Positions 17,681-29,507 of a stretch of 64,000 nucleotides of DNA are shown here, piece after piece. How positions within the stretch are numbered: the first letter of the stretch is position 1; each line of letters opens with the position of its first letter. The translations under genes were made by a program, and so were the position numbers. Location: assembly GCF_008014345.1 (NCBI RefSeq), contig NZ_VPFL01000010.1, positions 1 through 64,000 on the forward strand, written 5' to 3'. The DNA is from Pelomicrobium methylotrophicum. Its GTDB lineage: Bacteria > Pseudomonadota > Gammaproteobacteria > Burkholderiales > UBA6910. The notes below the pieces were generated by a model. It did no database searches. It saw only the letters and a list, made by a program, of their open reading frames with translations, and had not been told where the DNA came from.

Positions 17681-19126
17681 TCAGACCACCTTGCCAGGGT
17701 TCATGAGATTGTGGGGATCCAGCGTGCGCTTGATGGCCCGCATCAGCTCCAGCTCCAGCGCGCTCTTGTAGCGTTGGATCACCTTGCGCTTGAGCTGCCC
17801 CAGGCCGTGCTCGGCGCTGATGGAGCCGCCCAGCCGGGCGACGGAGTCGTAAACGATGCGGTTGACCGGCTCGGGCTCCTGCACGAAGCGCGCATTCATC
17901 TGCGGGTCGGCCATGGACACGTTGTAGTGAATGTTGCCGTCGCCGATGTGGCCGAAAGCGACGATCCGCACACCGGGAAACGCCTCTTCCAGCGCCCGGC
18001 TCGCTTCCTCGATGAACTGGGGGACCCGCGACACCGGCACCGACACGTCGTGCTTGAGGCTGACGCCCTCCTTCTTTTGCGCTTCGGCCATCGAGTCCCG
18101 GAGGCGCCATAGCGCCTCCCGCTGGGCTTCGCTCTGGGCGAGCACGGCATCCCGCACTCTCCCCCGCTCCAGCGCCTCCTCCAGCGCTTGCAGCAAGCGC
18201 GCGTTCAGCGCCTCCGAGGCGCCGCTGTCGGAGAGCTCCACCAGGAGATACCACGGATAGGGTTGCGAGAGGGGATCGGAGGTACCGGGGATGTGCTTCA
18301 GCACCAGCGCCAGGGCGAGGCGCGACATGAGCTCGAAGCTCACCACCCGGTCCCCCATCGTGGCCCGAAGCTCCGACAGCAGCTCCACCGCCTGGGAGGG
18401 GCTTTCGATGCCCAGCAGCGCGGTGGCGGTCGCCGTCGGCAGCGGAAAGAGTTTCAGCACCGCCGCGGTGATGACCCCGAGGGTGCCCTCGGCGCCGATG
18501 AAGAGCTGCTTGAGATCGTAGCCCGTGTTGTCCTTGCGCAAGGCCCGCAGCCCATCCCACACCCGCCCATCCGGCAGCACCACCTCCAGCCCCAGCACCA
18601 AGTCGCGGCAGTTGCCGTAGCGCAACACTGCCTCGCCTCCGGCGTTGGTGGACAGGTTCCCGCCGATCTGACAACTCCCCTCCGCGCCCAGGCTCAAGGG
18701 AAACAGCCGGTTCGCTCCCCGGGCCGCCGCCTGGATGGACGCGAGCACGCAGCCCGCCTCCACGGTGATGGTGTTGTTTTCGGCATCGAGCTCGCGGATG
18801 CGGTTCATCCGCGACAGCGACAGCACGATCTGGCGCCCGCTAGAGACGTCCTCGGCAAGCGGCACCGAGCCGCCGCACAAGCCGGTGTTGCCGCCCTGGG
18901 GCACGATGGCCACCCGTTCCCGGGCGCAGCACTTCACGACTTGCGCCACCTCTTCGGTCGAAGCGGGACGCACCACCAGCTCGGCCGCGCCGCGGTACCG
19001 CCCGCGCCAGTCCGTCAGGTAAGGCGCCATGGCGGCCGGGTCGGCGACCACGCCCGCCTGACCCACGATCGCCGCGATGGCTTCACGAAACGCCCCGCGC
19101 TCCAGGCTGGAGACCGCCGATACCAT
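17681..19126 (-). CDS. FAD-binding oxidase, GlcD / D-2-hydroxyacid dehydrogenase family
   Basis: Flavoprotein of 481 residues with an N-terminal PCMH-type FAD domain (PQGGNTGLCGGS; GAEGSCQIGGNLSTNAGG) and a C-terminal FAD-oxidase domain (HIGDGNIHYN; AEHGLGQLKR). These features fit enzymes that oxidise D-lactate, glycolate or D-2-hydroxyglutarate. There are no Fe-S (GlcF) motifs in the protein and no GlcE/GlcF genes alongside, so a single-subunit D-2-hydroxyacid dehydrogenase is more likely than glycolate oxidase. The ATG at 19126 has AAGGAGG eight bases upstream. It is co-directional with mnmC and efp. Confidence 0.85.
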   Translation of the reverse strand: MVSAVSSLERGAFREAIAAIVGQAGVVADPAAMAPYLTDWRGRYRGAAELVVRPASTEEVAQVVKCCARERVAIVPQGGNTGLCGGSVPLAEDVSSGRQIVLSLSRMNRIRELDAENNTITVEAGCVLASIQAAARGANRLFPLSLGAEGSCQIGGNLSTNAGGEAVLRYGNCRDLVLGLEVVLPDGRVWDGLRALRKDNTGYDLKQLFIGAEGTLGVITAAVLKLFPLPTATATALLGIESPSQAVELLSELRATMGDRVVSFELMSRLALALVLKHIPGTSDPLSQPYPWYLLVELSDSGASEALNARLLQALEEALERGRVRDAVLAQSEAQREALWRLRDSMAEAQKKEGVSLKHDVSVPVSRVPQFIEEASRALEEAFPGVRIVAFGHIGDGNIHYNVSMADPQMNARFVQEPEPVNRIVYDSVARLGGSISAEHGLGQLKRKVIQRYKSALELELMRAIKRTLDPHNLMNPGKVV

Positions 19127-19166
19127 TCGCTTCCTCCTTGCGTCGATTCCCCTACACTGTAGCAAA

Positions 19167-21035
19167 TCATGCGGATTCCCAGACTCGGTCCGACGAAAAC
19201 CGATCCGGCCCAAGCGCCTGGAGGAGACTGCGCTCCAGGGGAAGCGGGTCGCCGCTCACCCAGCTGGCGATGAGCTCGCCCGCCAGCGCCGACCAGGTGA
19301 GCCCCCGTGCCCCCAATCCCGTGCACACGTAAAGACCCCGTTCGGCATCGAGGGGCCCCAAGATTGGCAGGCGATCGGCGCTCACTGCCCGGAAACCGAC
19401 CCAGCCCTGCAGCGTGGCCGGGTTCCAGCCCTCGGCGTAGCCCGGCAGCATGCGCGCAAGACGCCGCAGGTTGTCGGCGTGGTCTTCGACACGGACGCGA
19501 GGATCGGGATCGTTCTCGCCGAAAGTGGCGCCCAGACAATGAAAGCCGTCGTGGGCGGGGGTGATGCACCCTTCGCGGCACACGGCGGCTGTGAGGGGCC
19601 GCTGCGCCCGCGCCGGAAGAAGGGTCGATTGCCCCCGCACCGGCCGAAGCGGCAGCGCGACAGCCGCCGGAAAGCGGCGGACCCCCGTCCCGTTGGCCAG
19701 CACCGCCACGGGCGCCTCGGCGATCAACGCTCCTTCCGCGGACCGGGCTTGCCACGTCCCGTCCCGCCAGTCGAGCTGGACCGCCTCGCGCCCAAACACG
19801 CGCCGCACGCCACTGCCCGCCGCATCGAGCCGGGCTTCGCACACGCTGCCCGCCTTCGCCCAGCCGGCCTCGGCGTACCAGACCCCGGGACCGCTCACTC
19901 GGACGCCGGCCAGGCGGGCGCCTTCCTGCACATCCACGAGCCGTGCAAAATTCGCAGGCAGCCGCAGCCGCTCCATCGCCTCGGAGAGCTGTCGAAGATG
20001 CCTGGGGCCGCGGGCAATCTGCAATACGCCGGTGGCCCCCCAGACGAGCCCCGTATGCTGCTGCGCCAGCGTCTCCAGGTGAGCGATCGCATAGGCGCTG
20101 GCCGCGCAGGTCAGCCGCGTCTGGCTGTTCCAGCGAGGCGAGAGCGCGGGCCTCAGCACGCCGGCGGGGTTGGCTGACGCTTCCGCCGCGGCGCCTGGAT
20201 GCCGCTCCACCAGGTCCACGCAAAAGCCGCGGGCGGCCAGCCGCTCGGCGCATGCGGTGCCAGCAAGGCCCGCGCCGATCACGATCACCTGCCGTGCCGT
20301 TGGCCGCCGGTCGACCGCGCCTTGCCCGGAAAAGCGCGCCACCAGCATCTCCCGTTTGCGTCCGAACCCCGGCTGCTTGATCACCTCGAAGCCCGCGGCG
20401 GCAAGGCGGCGCCTCACCTCGCCCGCCACCGTGTAGGTGGCGGCCGTCGCCCCGGGCGCGGCCAGCCGCGCCAGCGCTTCAAATACTGCCTCGCTCCACA
20501 TGGCCGGGTTCTTGGCTGGCGCGAAGCCGTCCAGGTAGAACGCGTCCACCCGTGCCTCCAGCGCCGAGAGCATGGCCGCGGCCTCTCCGAAGCACAGCGT
20601 CAAGGTCACGCCCCCCTTCTCGAAGTGTCTGCGGTGGAAGCCGGGGATGAGGGGCGGATAGCGGGCGGCGAGCGCCCGGGCCAGGGGAAGCAGCTCGGGC
20701 CAGCGACGGTGCACCGCCTCCAGGTCGGCCGGGGCGAGCGGATGCTTTTCCACCGACACGAAGTGGAGCCGCGCGCCCGCCGGTGCCAGAGCGCGCCAGG
20801 CGTCCCAGGTGGCGAGGAAGTTAAGGCCGGTGCCGAACCCCGTCTCGACGATGGTGAAGGTCCCAGCGCCGTGGAGCCGCGCCGGCAGCCCGTTGCCGTG
20901 GAGGAACGTGTGCACTGCCTCGGGGAGCCCCCCGTCCGAGGAGTAGTAGACGTCGCCGTAATCCAGGGAAAACGGCGTGCCGTCTTCAGCGAGACGGAGT
21001 CGGGCGGGAGTCAGGGGAGCAATGTCCACGGGCAC
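19167..21035 (-). CDS. mnmC: Bifunctional tRNA U34 modification enzyme MnmC
   Basis: This 622-residue fusion makes 5-methylaminomethyl-2-thiouridine at tRNA position 34. The N-terminal half is a SAM methyltransferase (ETGFGTGLNFL; FYLDGFAPAKNP). The C-terminal half is an FAD-dependent oxidase with a Rossmann motif (VIGAGLAGTACAERLA) that removes the carboxymethyl group. It is slightly shorter than E. coli MnmC. I chose GTG 21035 (MPVDIAPL), placing the gene 23 bases after the uvrA stop; GTG 21029 is an alternative. No good ribosome site is visible, so coupling to uvrA translation is possible. Confidence 0.88.
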   Translation of the reverse strand: MPVDIAPLTPARLRLAEDGTPFSLDYGDVYYSSDGGLPEAVHTFLHGNGLPARLHGAGTFTIVETGFGTGLNFLATWDAWRALAPAGARLHFVSVEKHPLAPADLEAVHRRWPELLPLARALAARYPPLIPGFHRRHFEKGGVTLTLCFGEAAAMLSALEARVDAFYLDGFAPAKNPAMWSEAVFEALARLAAPGATAATYTVAGEVRRRLAAAGFEVIKQPGFGRKREMLVARFSGQGAVDRRPTARQVIVIGAGLAGTACAERLAARGFCVDLVERHPGAAAEASANPAGVLRPALSPRWNSQTRLTCAASAYAIAHLETLAQQHTGLVWGATGVLQIARGPRHLRQLSEAMERLRLPANFARLVDVQEGARLAGVRVSGPGVWYAEAGWAKAGSVCEARLDAAGSGVRRVFGREAVQLDWRDGTWQARSAEGALIAEAPVAVLANGTGVRRFPAAVALPLRPVRGQSTLLPARAQRPLTAAVCREGCITPAHDGFHCLGATFGENDPDPRVRVEDHADNLRRLARMLPGYAEGWNPATLQGWVGFRAVSADRLPILGPLDAERGLYVCTGLGARGLTWSALAGELIASWVSGDPLPLERSLLQALGPDRFSSDRVWESA

Positions 21036-21058
21036 GGTGGCCGATGGTACGCCGCAGC

Positions 21059-24000
21059 TTAGGCGCTCGCCCGCCCCCGGGATGAGCGCTCTGCCCCGAG
21101 GTCGCGCTTCCCGCGGAGGAAGTCGGCGAGTGCCCGGGCCGTGTGGGAGCCGTGCTTCACCCGCGCCACCGCCTCCGGGGTCCCCTGGGCCACGACGCGG
21201 CCGCCCGCATCGCCCCCTTCCGGCCCCAGGTCGATCACCCAATCGGCTTCCGCGATCACGTCCAGGTTGTGCTCGATCACGACCACGGTGTTGCCGGCGT
21301 CCACGAGCCGGTGCAGCACCCGGACGAGCTTCTCCACGTCGGCCATGTGCAGCCCCACCGTGGGCTCGTCCAGCACGTAGAGGGTGCCGCCGTTCCCGCT
21401 CCCCGTCATGGACCTCCGCCGGGTGACCGCCGGCCGGACCTTGGCGAGCTCGGTCACCAGCTTGATGCGCTGGGCCTCGCCGCCGGAGAGCGTCGGGCTC
21501 TGCTGCCCAAGCGTCAGATAGCCGAGCCCCACGTCCTGGAGCAGCCGCAGCGGGTGGTGGATGGACGGCTGGGCAGCAAAGAATTCCACCGCCTCGTCCA
21601 CGCTCATGGCAAGCACTTCGCCCGCGTTCTTGCCCTTGAACCGCACGGCGAGGGTCTCCGGCGTGAAGCGGGCGCCACCGCACACATCGCACACCACCTT
21701 CACTTCCGGCAGAAAACTCATCCCAATGGTCTTCATGCCCTGTCCCTCGCACGCGTCGCACCGCCCGCCCGCCACGTTGAAGGAGAACCGGCTCGGGCCG
21801 TACCCGCGCATGCGTGCTTCGGGCATCTGCGCGAACAAACGCCGGATGCCATCCCAGACGCCGACATAGGTGGCGGGACACGAACGCGGCGTCTTGCCGA
21901 TGGGCGTCTGGTCCACTTCCAGCACCCGCTGCACCTGCTGCCAGCCGCGCAGCTCGTCGCAGCCCTTGAGCTCGGCCTGGCTGCGGCGGCGTCCGGAAAG
22001 CAGCGCCTGGAGGCTCGCGTAGAGCACGTCCCGCACCAGCGTGCTCTTGCCGCTGCCGGAGACGCCGGTCACGGCCACGAGCCGCGCCAGAGGAATTTTC
22101 ACGTGGACGGCCTTCAGGTTGTGGAGCCGCGCGCCCACGACCTCGAGCGCTTGCGCCTGGGGTGCGTCCAGGGCGACCGGGCGCCGCGTCCCTAGCAGCG
22201 GATGGGCCAGCGGCTGGGCAAGGCAGCGTCCCGTCACCGAGTGAGGATTGCGGATGAGCTCCCCGACGGTGCCCTCCGCCACCACGCGCCCTCCCTGCGC
22301 ACCCGCCCCCGGCCCCAGGTCCACCACGTGCTCGGCCAACCGGATGGTTTCTTCGTCGTGCTCCACCACCACCACCGTGTTGCCCTTGTCCCTGAGCTCG
22401 CTCAGCGCCGCGAGCAGCCGCCGATTATCCCGCACGTGGAGCCCGATGGTGGGCTCATCCAGAACGTAGCACACGCCTCGCAGGTTTGAGCCGAGCTGCG
22501 CCGCGAGCCGGATGCGCTGGGCCTCGCCGCCGGAGAGCGTCGGCGCCGAGCGGTCCAGGGTGAGGTAGTCGAGGCCCACTTGGTTCAGAAAGGCAAGCCG
22601 TGAAGCAAGCTCCGGAAGAATATCCCGGGCCACCTCGGCGGCGCGGCCGCTGAGCTTCAGGCGCTGAAAGTAGCGCTGCGCCTCGCCGATGGAAAGGGCC
22701 GTAAGCTCTGCGATGTTCTGTCCCTGGAACCTGACCGCCAGCGCCTCGGCATTGAGGCGGCGGCCATCGCACTCGGGACAGGGGCGAGTCTCACCCTCCC
22801 ACCACTCGTTCCACCAGACCTCCTCGCCGGTCTGTTGGGCGTCGAAGCCGGGCAACACAAGCCCCGTGCCGTAGCAGCGCGGGCACCAGCCATGCTTGGA
22901 GTTGAACGAAAACAGCCGCGGGTCCAGTTCCGGAAAGCTGCGGCCGCAGCGGGGACAGGCGCGGCGCACCGAGAAGGTGGCCTCGCCATCGCGCCCGCGA
23001 CGGGCGTTGGAGCCCTCCAGCGGCGCCACCTTGACCACGCCTTTACCCAGCGCCAGCGTCCGCGCCAGCGCCTCCCGCAGCAAGCGCTCGTCCCTGGACG
23101 ACACCGTCACCTCGGCCACCGGCAGCTCGATGTCGTGCTCGCGGTAACGGGCGAGCCGTGGCCAGGGATCGGTGGGCGTAAGCTCTCCGTCCACCCGAAG
23201 CTGCCGGTAGCCCCTGCGTGCCGCCCACTTGGCGAGATCCGTGTAGTAGCCCTTGCGTCCCACCACCAGCGGCGCCAGCAGCGCGACACGCCGACCGCGC
23301 CAGTCCCGCAGCAACCGGGCGGCGATGACTTCCATCGTCTGCGGCTCGATGGGGATCTGGCACTCGGGACAGTACTGCACGCCGAGCTTCACGAACAGCA
23401 GCCGCAGGAAGTGATAGATCTCTGTGAGCGTCGCCACGGTGCTCTTGCGTCCCCCGCGGCTCGTGCGCTGCTCGATGGCGACGGTGGGCGGAATGCCGAA
23501 GATCGCGTCCACGTCCGGCCGCGTCGCCGGCTGCACGAACTGCCGTGCATAAGCGTTTAAGGATTCCAGGTAGCGGCGCTGGCCTTCGGCGAAGAGAATG
23601 TCGAAGGCGAGCGTAGACTTGCCCGACCCGGAGATGCCCGTGATCACCGTGAAGCGCTCCCGCGGTATGCGAATGTCCACGTTCTTGAGGTTGTGCTCGC
23701 GGGCGTGGTGGACATGGATGAAGGCACCGTCGCGGGGCGCGGCGGAGGACCGAGCGCCGAGAGGCGGCCGCGCCGGCGAGGGGTCGGGCTTCGGATCGGA
23801 CTGAGCGCCGTCCAGGACGTGGGCCAAGGCCTGGCGCTTGGCGAGCGCCGCGCCGGTCGCGCTGCGTGGATGGCGGGCCACCTGGGAAGGCGTTCCCGCG
23901 CATACCACCTCACCACCGGCCTCGCCCCCCTCAGGCCCGAGGTCGATGATCCAGTCCGCCGCAGCGATGACGTCCAGATTGTGCTCGATCACGAGCAGCG

Positions 24001-26836
24001 TGTGCCCTTCCGCCAGCAATTGGTCGAAGGCTTGGAGCAACACGGCGATGTCCGCGAAGTGCAAGCCCGTTGTCGGCTCGTCGAAGAGGAACAGGCAAGC
24101 GCGTGGTGGGGAGGACGAGGCGTCTTCGCCCGCACTGGCTCGCCTTGCGCCGCCCCGCAGTCGCGAGGCTGATGCTCTTCTGGCCTGGGCCAGATGCCCG
24201 GCCAGCTTGAGTCGCTGGGCTTCGCCCCCGGAGAGGGTGGGCACCGGCTGCCCCAGCTTCACGTAACCGAGCCCCACTGCCTGCAGCGGCTCCAGCGCCT
24301 GCAGCACTTCCGGCTGGTCGGAAAAAAACTCCACCGCCTGCGTCACCGTCATGTCCAGCACGTCGGCGATGGAGCAGGGCGCCAGCGACTCGCGGCCCGG
24401 CGGAGGAACCCGCTTGACTTCCAGCACCTCGGGGCGGAAGCGGCGCCCGTCGCAGTCGGGGCAGCGCAGGTAGAGGTCAGAAAGAAACTGCATCTCCACG
24501 TGCTCGAAGCCGCTGCCGCCGCAGGTGGGGCAGCGCCCGTCGCCAGCGTTGAAGCTGAAAGTGCTCGCGGTATAGCCCCGCTCTTTCGCCGCGGGCTCCG
24601 CGGCGAACAGCTTGCGGATGGCGTCGAACGCGCCCACGTAGCTGGCGGGGTTGGAACGGGCGGTCTTGCCGATGGGCGACTGGTCCACCAGCACCACGTC
24701 GGCCAAGCGCTCGTGGCCGCGGATATCCGCAGGCGCCCCTGGCGTCTCCACTGCCCGCCCTTTGAGCTTGGCCAGCGTCGGATACAGCACGTGCTGCACC
24801 AGCGTCGACTTGCCCGAGCCCGAGACGCCGGTCACGCACACGAGCCGATTGAGGGGGATTCGGACATCGATTCCCTTGAGATTGTGCCCGGTGGCCCCCA
24901 GCACCTCGAGCCATGCGCTGGGCTCCCCCTGCCTTCGAGGGCGGCTTCCGACCCGCTTCTCCCCCCGCAGGTATTGCCCCGTGAGGGAACGGCTATCCCG
25001 AGCGAGCTCCGCAGGCGTGCCAAAGAACACGACCTGGCCGCCCTGCTCCCCGGGGCCCGGCCCCAAGTCCAGGATGCGGTCAGCGGCGAGCATCACCCCG
25101 GGGTCGTGCTCCACCACGACGAGCGAGTTACCCGCATCCCGCAGGCGGTGCAGCACCCCCACCACCCGCTCGATGTCCCGCGGGTGCAGGCCAACGGAGG
25201 GCTCGTCCAGCACGAACAGCGTATTCACCAGCGAAGTGCCCAGGGCGGTCGTGAGGTTGATGCGCTGGACCTCGCCGCCGGAAAGGGTCCGGGACTGGCG
25301 GTCCAGCGTGAGGTAGCCCAAGCCGACGTCCACCAGGTACTGGAGCCGGGAGCGGATCTCGGAAAGCAGAAGCGCCACGGCCTCGTCCACCGCGCCCTCA
25401 GGCAACCGCAAGTGCTGGAAAAAGTCGAGACAACGGTCGATGGACAGCAGCGCCACATCGTGTAAGGTGAGCCCCGGCAGCATCTCGAACTGCTCGTCGC
25501 TGAACGTGGCGCCCGCGGGACGCTGCCGCCGACCGCGCTCGATCACCCGGTCGCTGCAGGCGTGGGTGCCCAGGCGCCACAGGAGCGCTTCGGGCTTGAG
25601 CCGTGCGCCGCCGCAAGCGGGACACGGCGTGTAGGCCCGGTACTTGGAGAGCAGCACCCGGATGTGCATCTTGTAGCTTTTGGTCTCCAGCCAGTCGAAG
25701 AAGCGCCGCACGCCGTACCACTTTTTCGGCCACGACGCTTCCCAGCTCTCCCAGTCAGGATCGCCCTCCAGAATCCAGCGCCGGTGCGCTTCCGCCAGCC
25801 TGCGCCAAGGAACGTCCGTGGGCACGCCGCGGCGGCGCGCGAACCGCATGAGGTCGTCCTGGCACTCGCGGTAACTGGGAGTCTGCCAGGGCTTGATGGC
25901 CCCTTGCGCAAGGGATTTGGACTCGTCAGGAATCACCAACCCGAAGTCGATGCCGATCACCCGGCCAAAGCCGCGGCAGGTGTCGCACGCGCCGATCGGG
26001 GAATTGAACGAGAACAGACTCGGCGTCGGCTCCCGGTAATGGATGTCGCAATCGGCGCAGTGCAGGTCCGTGGAAAAGCGCCACACAACCGGCGCAGTGA
26101 GCAGCGAACCCCCTTCCTCTTGAGGGTGACGAGCCGGTGCAAAAACCTTGTCGCCCAAGGCATAGACGTTCACCCGCCCCTGGCCCGCCCGCAGCGCCGC
26201 CTCCAGCGCCTCGATCACCCGGTCGCGGTCGGCGGTGCCCAACCGCAGCCGGTCCTGCACGACCTCAAGCGTATTGTCTTTCTGCGCGTGGATGCGCGTG
26301 TAGCCCTGCCGCTCGAGCAGCTGCCGCACCTCGTTTTCCGAGAAATTGCCGGGCACGACGACCGGAAAGGCGATGGTGAGCCGCGGATCGCCGGCCGCCC
26401 GCGCGCGTTCGGCGAGCGCCTCGTAGATGCTCTGGGGCGTGTCGCGGCGGACCGGCCTGCCGCAGCCTCGGCAATAGAGCTGGGCCGCGCGGGCAAAGAG
26501 GAGCTTCAAGTAATCAGAGAGCTCCGTCATGGTGCCGACGGTGGAGCGCGAAGTCCGTACCGGGTTTGCCTGGTCGATGGCGATGGCCGGCGGAATGCCG
26601 TCGATGCGGTCGACCCGGGGCCGATCCCGCCGCTCGAGGAACTGGCGCGCGTACGGGGAAAACGTCTCCACGTAGCGACGCTGACCCTCGGCGTAAAGGG
26701 TGTCGAACGCGAGCGACGACTTCCCGGCGCCTGAGACGCCGGTGACGACGATGAGCTCGTTGAGCGGAAGCTTGAGGCTGATGCCCTTCAGATTATTCTG
26801 GCGGGCTCCTTCGACGACGATGTATTCGCTAGACAC
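21059..26836 (-). CDS. uvrA: Double-length UvrA (two UvrA units in one polypeptide)
   Basis: About 1925 residues, twice the usual UvrA. It holds four ABC ATPase sites with Walker A lysines at K39, K676, K1073 and K1597, four LSGGE signatures (near 518, 868, 1431 and 1782) and four Walker B acidic pairs (LDEPS, FDEPT, LDEPT, LDEPT). Zinc-type CxxC pairs recur in both units. Unit 1 (1-1005) has a UvrB-binding-like region (about 150-230) and a full insertion domain (about 310-400). Unit 2 (1035-1925) keeps a UvrB-binding-like region, but its insertion domain is only about 20 residues. A Pro/Ala/Arg linker joins the units. UvrA normally acts as a dimer in DNA damage recognition, so this is a covalent, asymmetric dimer. 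GTG 26836 is the only likely start; its ribosome site is weak. Confidence 0.9.
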   Translation of the reverse strand: MSSEYIVVEGARQNNLKGISLKLPLNELIVVTGVSGAGKSSLAFDTLYAEGQRRYVETFSPYARQFLERRDRPRVDRIDGIPPAIAIDQANPVRTSRSTVGTMTELSDYLKLLFARAAQLYCRGCGRPVRRDTPQSIYEALAERARAAGDPRLTIAFPVVVPGNFSENEVRQLLERQGYTRIHAQKDNTLEVVQDRLRLGTADRDRVIEALEAALRAGQGRVNVYALGDKVFAPARHPQEEGGSLLTAPVVWRFSTDLHCADCDIHYREPTPSLFSFNSPIGACDTCRGFGRVIGIDFGLVIPDESKSLAQGAIKPWQTPSYRECQDDLMRFARRRGVPTDVPWRRLAEAHRRWILEGDPDWESWEASWPKKWYGVRRFFDWLETKSYKMHIRVLLSKYRAYTPCPACGGARLKPEALLWRLGTHACSDRVIERGRRQRPAGATFSDEQFEMLPGLTLHDVALLSIDRCLDFFQHLRLPEGAVDEAVALLLSEIRSRLQYLVDVGLGYLTLDRQSRTLSGGEVQRINLTTALGTSLVNTLFVLDEPSVGLHPRDIERVVGVLHRLRDAGNSLVVVEHDPGVMLAADRILDLGPGPGEQGGQVVFFGTPAELARDSRSLTGQYLRGEKRVGSRPRRQGEPSAWLEVLGATGHNLKGIDVRIPLNRLVCVTGVSGSGKSTLVQHVLYPTLAKLKGRAVETPGAPADIRGHERLADVVLVDQSPIGKTARSNPASYVGAFDAIRKLFAAEPAAKERGYTASTFSFNAGDGRCPTCGGSGFEHVEMQFLSDLYLRCPDCDGRRFRPEVLEVKRVPPPGRESLAPCSIADVLDMTVTQAVEFFSDQPEVLQALEPLQAVGLGYVKLGQPVPTLSGGEAQRLKLAGHLAQARRASASRLRGGARRASAGEDASSSPPRACLFLFDEPTTGLHFADIAVLLQAFDQLLAEGHTLLVIEHNLDVIAAADWIIDLGPEGGEAGGEVVCAGTPSQVARHPRSATGAALAKRQALAHVLDGAQSDPKPDPSPARPPLGARSSAAPRDGAFIHVHHAREHNLKNVDIRIPRERFTVITGISGSGKSTLAFDILFAEGQRRYLESLNAYARQFVQPATRPDVDAIFGIPPTVAIEQRTSRGGRKSTVATLTEIYHFLRLLFVKLGVQYCPECQIPIEPQTMEVIAARLLRDWRGRRVALLAPLVVGRKGYYTDLAKWAARRGYRQLRVDGELTPTDPWPRLARYREHDIELPVAEVTVSSRDERLLREALARTLALGKGVVKVAPLEGSNARRGRDGEATFSVRRACPRCGRSFPELDPRLFSFNSKHGWCPRCYGTGLVLPGFDAQQTGEEVWWNEWWEGETRPCPECDGRRLNAEALAVRFQGQNIAELTALSIGEAQRYFQRLKLSGRAAEVARDILPELASRLAFLNQVGLDYLTLDRSAPTLSGGEAQRIRLAAQLGSNLRGVCYVLDEPTIGLHVRDNRRLLAALSELRDKGNTVVVVEHDEETIRLAEHVVDLGPGAGAQGGRVVAEGTVGELIRNPHSVTGRCLAQPLAHPLLGTRRPVALDAPQAQALEVVGARLHNLKAVHVKIPLARLVAVTGVSGSGKSTLVRDVLYASLQALLSGRRRSQAELKGCDELRGWQQVQRVLEVDQTPIGKTPRSCPATYVGVWDGIRRLFAQMPEARMRGYGPSRFSFNVAGGRCDACEGQGMKTIGMSFLPEVKVVCDVCGGARFTPETLAVRFKGKNAGEVLAMSVDEAVEFFAAQPSIHHPLRLLQDVGLGYLTLGQQSPTLSGGEAQRIKLVTELAKVRPAVTRRRSMTGSGNGGTLYVLDEPTVGLHMADVEKLVRVLHRLVDAGNTVVVIEHNLDVIAEADWVIDLGPEGGDAGGRVVAQGTPEAVARVKHGSHTARALADFLRGKRDLGAERSSRGRASA

Positions 26837-26871
26837 AATTCTTTTGGCATGGAAAACTGACCGCGCGCGGC

Positions 26872-29235
26872 CTACGCGCGCAGGCTGATCATCACGCGGT
26901 CGCGCCCGCTTTGCTTCGCCTGGTAAAGGGCCGCGTCGGCCGCGTTGAGGAGGGCGTCGGCCGAGGTGCCGTGATCCGGGTAGACCGCCACCCCGAAGGA
27001 GACGCTGATTGGGTCCAGATATCGTCCGCTGCGATGGATGCGGATCTGGCGCGTCGCATCCCGGATTTTTTCCGCCCGCTGGCGCGCGATCTCCAGCGTC
27101 GTCTCCGGCAGCAGCACGACGAACTCCTCGCCGCCGAAGCGGCACGCGATGTCCCCCTCCCGCACACTCTGCCGCAACAGGCGGCCCAGCGCGCGCAGGA
27201 CGGCATCGCCCGCCTCGTGGCCATGGGTGTCATTGAAGCGCTTGAAATAGTCCACGTCCAGCATCAGCAACGCCAGGGGCCGATGGGTGCGCTCGGCCCG
27301 GGCGACCTCCCGCCGAAGCGATTCCTCCAGATATCGCCGATTGAAGAGGCCGGTCAGCGGGTCCCGGATCGACTGCCGGTGCAAGGTGTCGCGCAACCGG
27401 ATGTTGGAAACGGCCAAGGCGATCTGATCCGCCAGGGCCTTGGCCAAGTTGCGCTTGCGCTCCCACAGCGAGTCGGCCGCCCCGTTGCCGCCTTTCAAAG
27501 AGGGAAAGGACAGATGCAGAACGCCGAGCGTGTCTCCCCCGGCGACCATCGGCAGGCACAGATACGGGTGCGAGGAGGCGCCGAGGGCCCTCACGTGTTC
27601 ACACACCGGCGAAGAGGCGGGGTCCTCCACCTGATGGATATGACCGAGCCGCAGGGCCAGGCACGCCTCGAGGCCGAAGCTGCCTGCGCTCTTTGGGGAA
27701 AGTCCGCCCCACGCAACCAGGCACTCCAGCTTGTCACGGGCGGCGTTGAGAAGCAAAAGCGCGCCCTCCTCGAGCGGGAAAAGCCGCCCCGCATAGAGAT
27801 CGATGACGTCGAAGGCCTCCCGGTCGTTGCGGCAGGTATGGAGCAGGCTGCTCATTTCGTTGAACAGCATCGTCTCCCGGTCACGCACGCGCACGTCCTC
27901 GAGCGCGGCCGCGAGATCGCCAGCGCATCGGGCGTACTCCTTCTCCAGTCTCAGCGCCACTCCGCGGGCGGCCTCGACGGCCTTCTGCTGCTCGGAAAGC
28001 CGCTCCCGCAGTGTCTCGATTTCCTGCTGCAGGGTGCTCAGGCGCCCAAGATGCTCGTCGCGGGCCCGCGCCAGGGAACGGGCCATATCGTTCAGCGCAG
28101 CTCCCAACCACCGGAGCGCAGGCGTCCCGGCCTCGGGAACGCGGGCGCTGAAGTCGCCGCGTTCCAGACGGCGCGCAAACTCCACCGACGCTTCGATGGC
28201 GTGCGCGAGGCTGCGCCGAAAAGCAAACGCCAGCCAGCCCGCGGCCAAGAGGGTGACCAATCCCCCGACCCCGGCGGCGTAGCCGATCACTTCGTTCAAG
28301 GACACGCCGCCATCAGCCAGGGCCCGCCTGCTGCGCATCCGGGAAAGCACCCGGTCGAGTCTGGGCGCCGCTTCGGCCGCCGTCTTCATGAAGGCGGCGC
28401 GGCGCTCGTTGACCTGCTCCACCGCTTCCGCGTAGCGTTCGAACAGGGCGCGGTACTGGTCCAGGAGTGCTTCTAGCGCCCGTCGTGCGGGCGCTGAAAT
28501 ACCGCTCGCGGCCAGCTCCCGACCGATCGCCTGGGTCGCAGCACGGACGGCTTCGGCATCGTGCGCTTGGTGGCGGGAGAAATAATCCGACCTCGCAATG
28601 CGTAACTCTATCAGACGCTCGGCGAGGGTCCCGAGGCGCTGCTGCCCGAACGATAGCCGGAGCTGCTCCTCCTGGTCCAGGATTTGCGCCTCCAGCCCGC
28701 CCGCGGCGGCGCCCATGCCGCGATAGAGTTCCACCACCGCGGTGTAGCCGGCCTCGTACTGGTCGATGGCCGCCTGCACCGAACGGAGGTCCTGCAACAT
28801 CTGCGCATCGTCGACGGTACCCTGGAGCTTCCCGAGGTCCTGGCGTACGCCCGCGAGCAGCGCTGCGACTGGGCGCAAGTACCGGGAGTCAAATGCCTCA
28901 GGCGGCGTCTGACGGTAGCTCAAGGAGAGCTCATCGTCGTAGCGGCGCGCCTCAAGCAGAGCCGTGCGCGCCCGGTGGATGAGCTCCGATACGCGGTCCT
29001 CCTCTTCCAGCTGGCGTTTGAGGGTCTCGATGGCGCTTTCCTGCACCGCTCGCAGAATGACCCCCGCCAGCACCACCAGGCTCGCAGCGACCGCAAGTCC
29101 GATGGTGAACCGGTGATCCGGCCTGAAGCGGCGGGCAGCCCCCCTTTCCCCCCCGGGCGCGTCCACGGAATCCCCTAAGGCGTCGATTTCGTTTCTAAGA
29201 GGTGAAAGCTCATTATGCCCCAAACCAGGCGCCAT
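26872..29235 (-). CDS. Membrane diguanylate cyclase with HAMP, GAF and GGDEF domains
   Basis: This 787-residue sensor has TM1 at about 43-62, a helical periplasmic region, TM2 at about 316-337, HAMP, a coiled coil (about 390-455), a GAF domain (about 456-605) and a C-terminal GGDEF domain. The active site is GGEEF at 701-705, with an RxxD inhibitory site (REGD) five residues before it. It should therefore make c-di-GMP under product control. It is 35 bases upstream of the tandem uvrA. The 272 bases before it (29236-29507) hold no gene I can support. Confidence 0.88.
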   Translation of the reverse strand: MAPGLGHNELSPLRNEIDALGDSVDAPGGERGAARRFRPDHRFTIGLAVAASLVVLAGVILRAVQESAIETLKRQLEEEDRVSELIHRARTALLEARRYDDELSLSYRQTPPEAFDSRYLRPVAALLAGVRQDLGKLQGTVDDAQMLQDLRSVQAAIDQYEAGYTAVVELYRGMGAAAGGLEAQILDQEEQLRLSFGQQRLGTLAERLIELRIARSDYFSRHQAHDAEAVRAATQAIGRELAASGISAPARRALEALLDQYRALFERYAEAVEQVNERRAAFMKTAAEAAPRLDRVLSRMRSRRALADGGVSLNEVIGYAAGVGGLVTLLAAGWLAFAFRRSLAHAIEASVEFARRLERGDFSARVPEAGTPALRWLGAALNDMARSLARARDEHLGRLSTLQQEIETLRERLSEQQKAVEAARGVALRLEKEYARCAGDLAAALEDVRVRDRETMLFNEMSSLLHTCRNDREAFDVIDLYAGRLFPLEEGALLLLNAARDKLECLVAWGGLSPKSAGSFGLEACLALRLGHIHQVEDPASSPVCEHVRALGASSHPYLCLPMVAGGDTLGVLHLSFPSLKGGNGAADSLWERKRNLAKALADQIALAVSNIRLRDTLHRQSIRDPLTGLFNRRYLEESLRREVARAERTHRPLALLMLDVDYFKRFNDTHGHEAGDAVLRALGRLLRQSVREGDIACRFGGEEFVVLLPETTLEIARQRAEKIRDATRQIRIHRSGRYLDPISVSFGVAVYPDHGTSADALLNAADAALYQAKQSGRDRVMISLRA

Positions 29236-29507
29236 TCCCGCCCACGTCTGCCGGCGCCTTTCAGTTTGGATAGGCTCCCGGTAAGACCGCGAATCCCCAC
29301 AGCGTCTCGCCCCTCCCCGCGCCCGTTGAGCCCCTTGGCCAGAGGCTTGCGGATGGGGTCAAAAACCGGCGGATATTTAACAAGTTCGGTACAAATCTTC
29401 GTGAGACCTCGGAGGACGAGCGTCATCAGAGGAAAAGCCCCGCCCTTCCTTCCTCTCGACCTGGATTTCTACCGCCGTGGAGACGGAGCGCGGCTTCGCC
29501 GCCCGCC

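Noticed and set aside
24090-24190. Suspected frameshift or foreign insertion in uvrA, between the second LSGGE and Walker B
   Set aside because: The Ala/Arg/Ser-rich insert keeps the frame, and both flanking motifs continue correctly; it reads as a low-complexity loop.
24194-25465. Plus-strand open frame opposite uvrA
   Set aside because: It is a mirror of the uvrA codon bias, with no motif.
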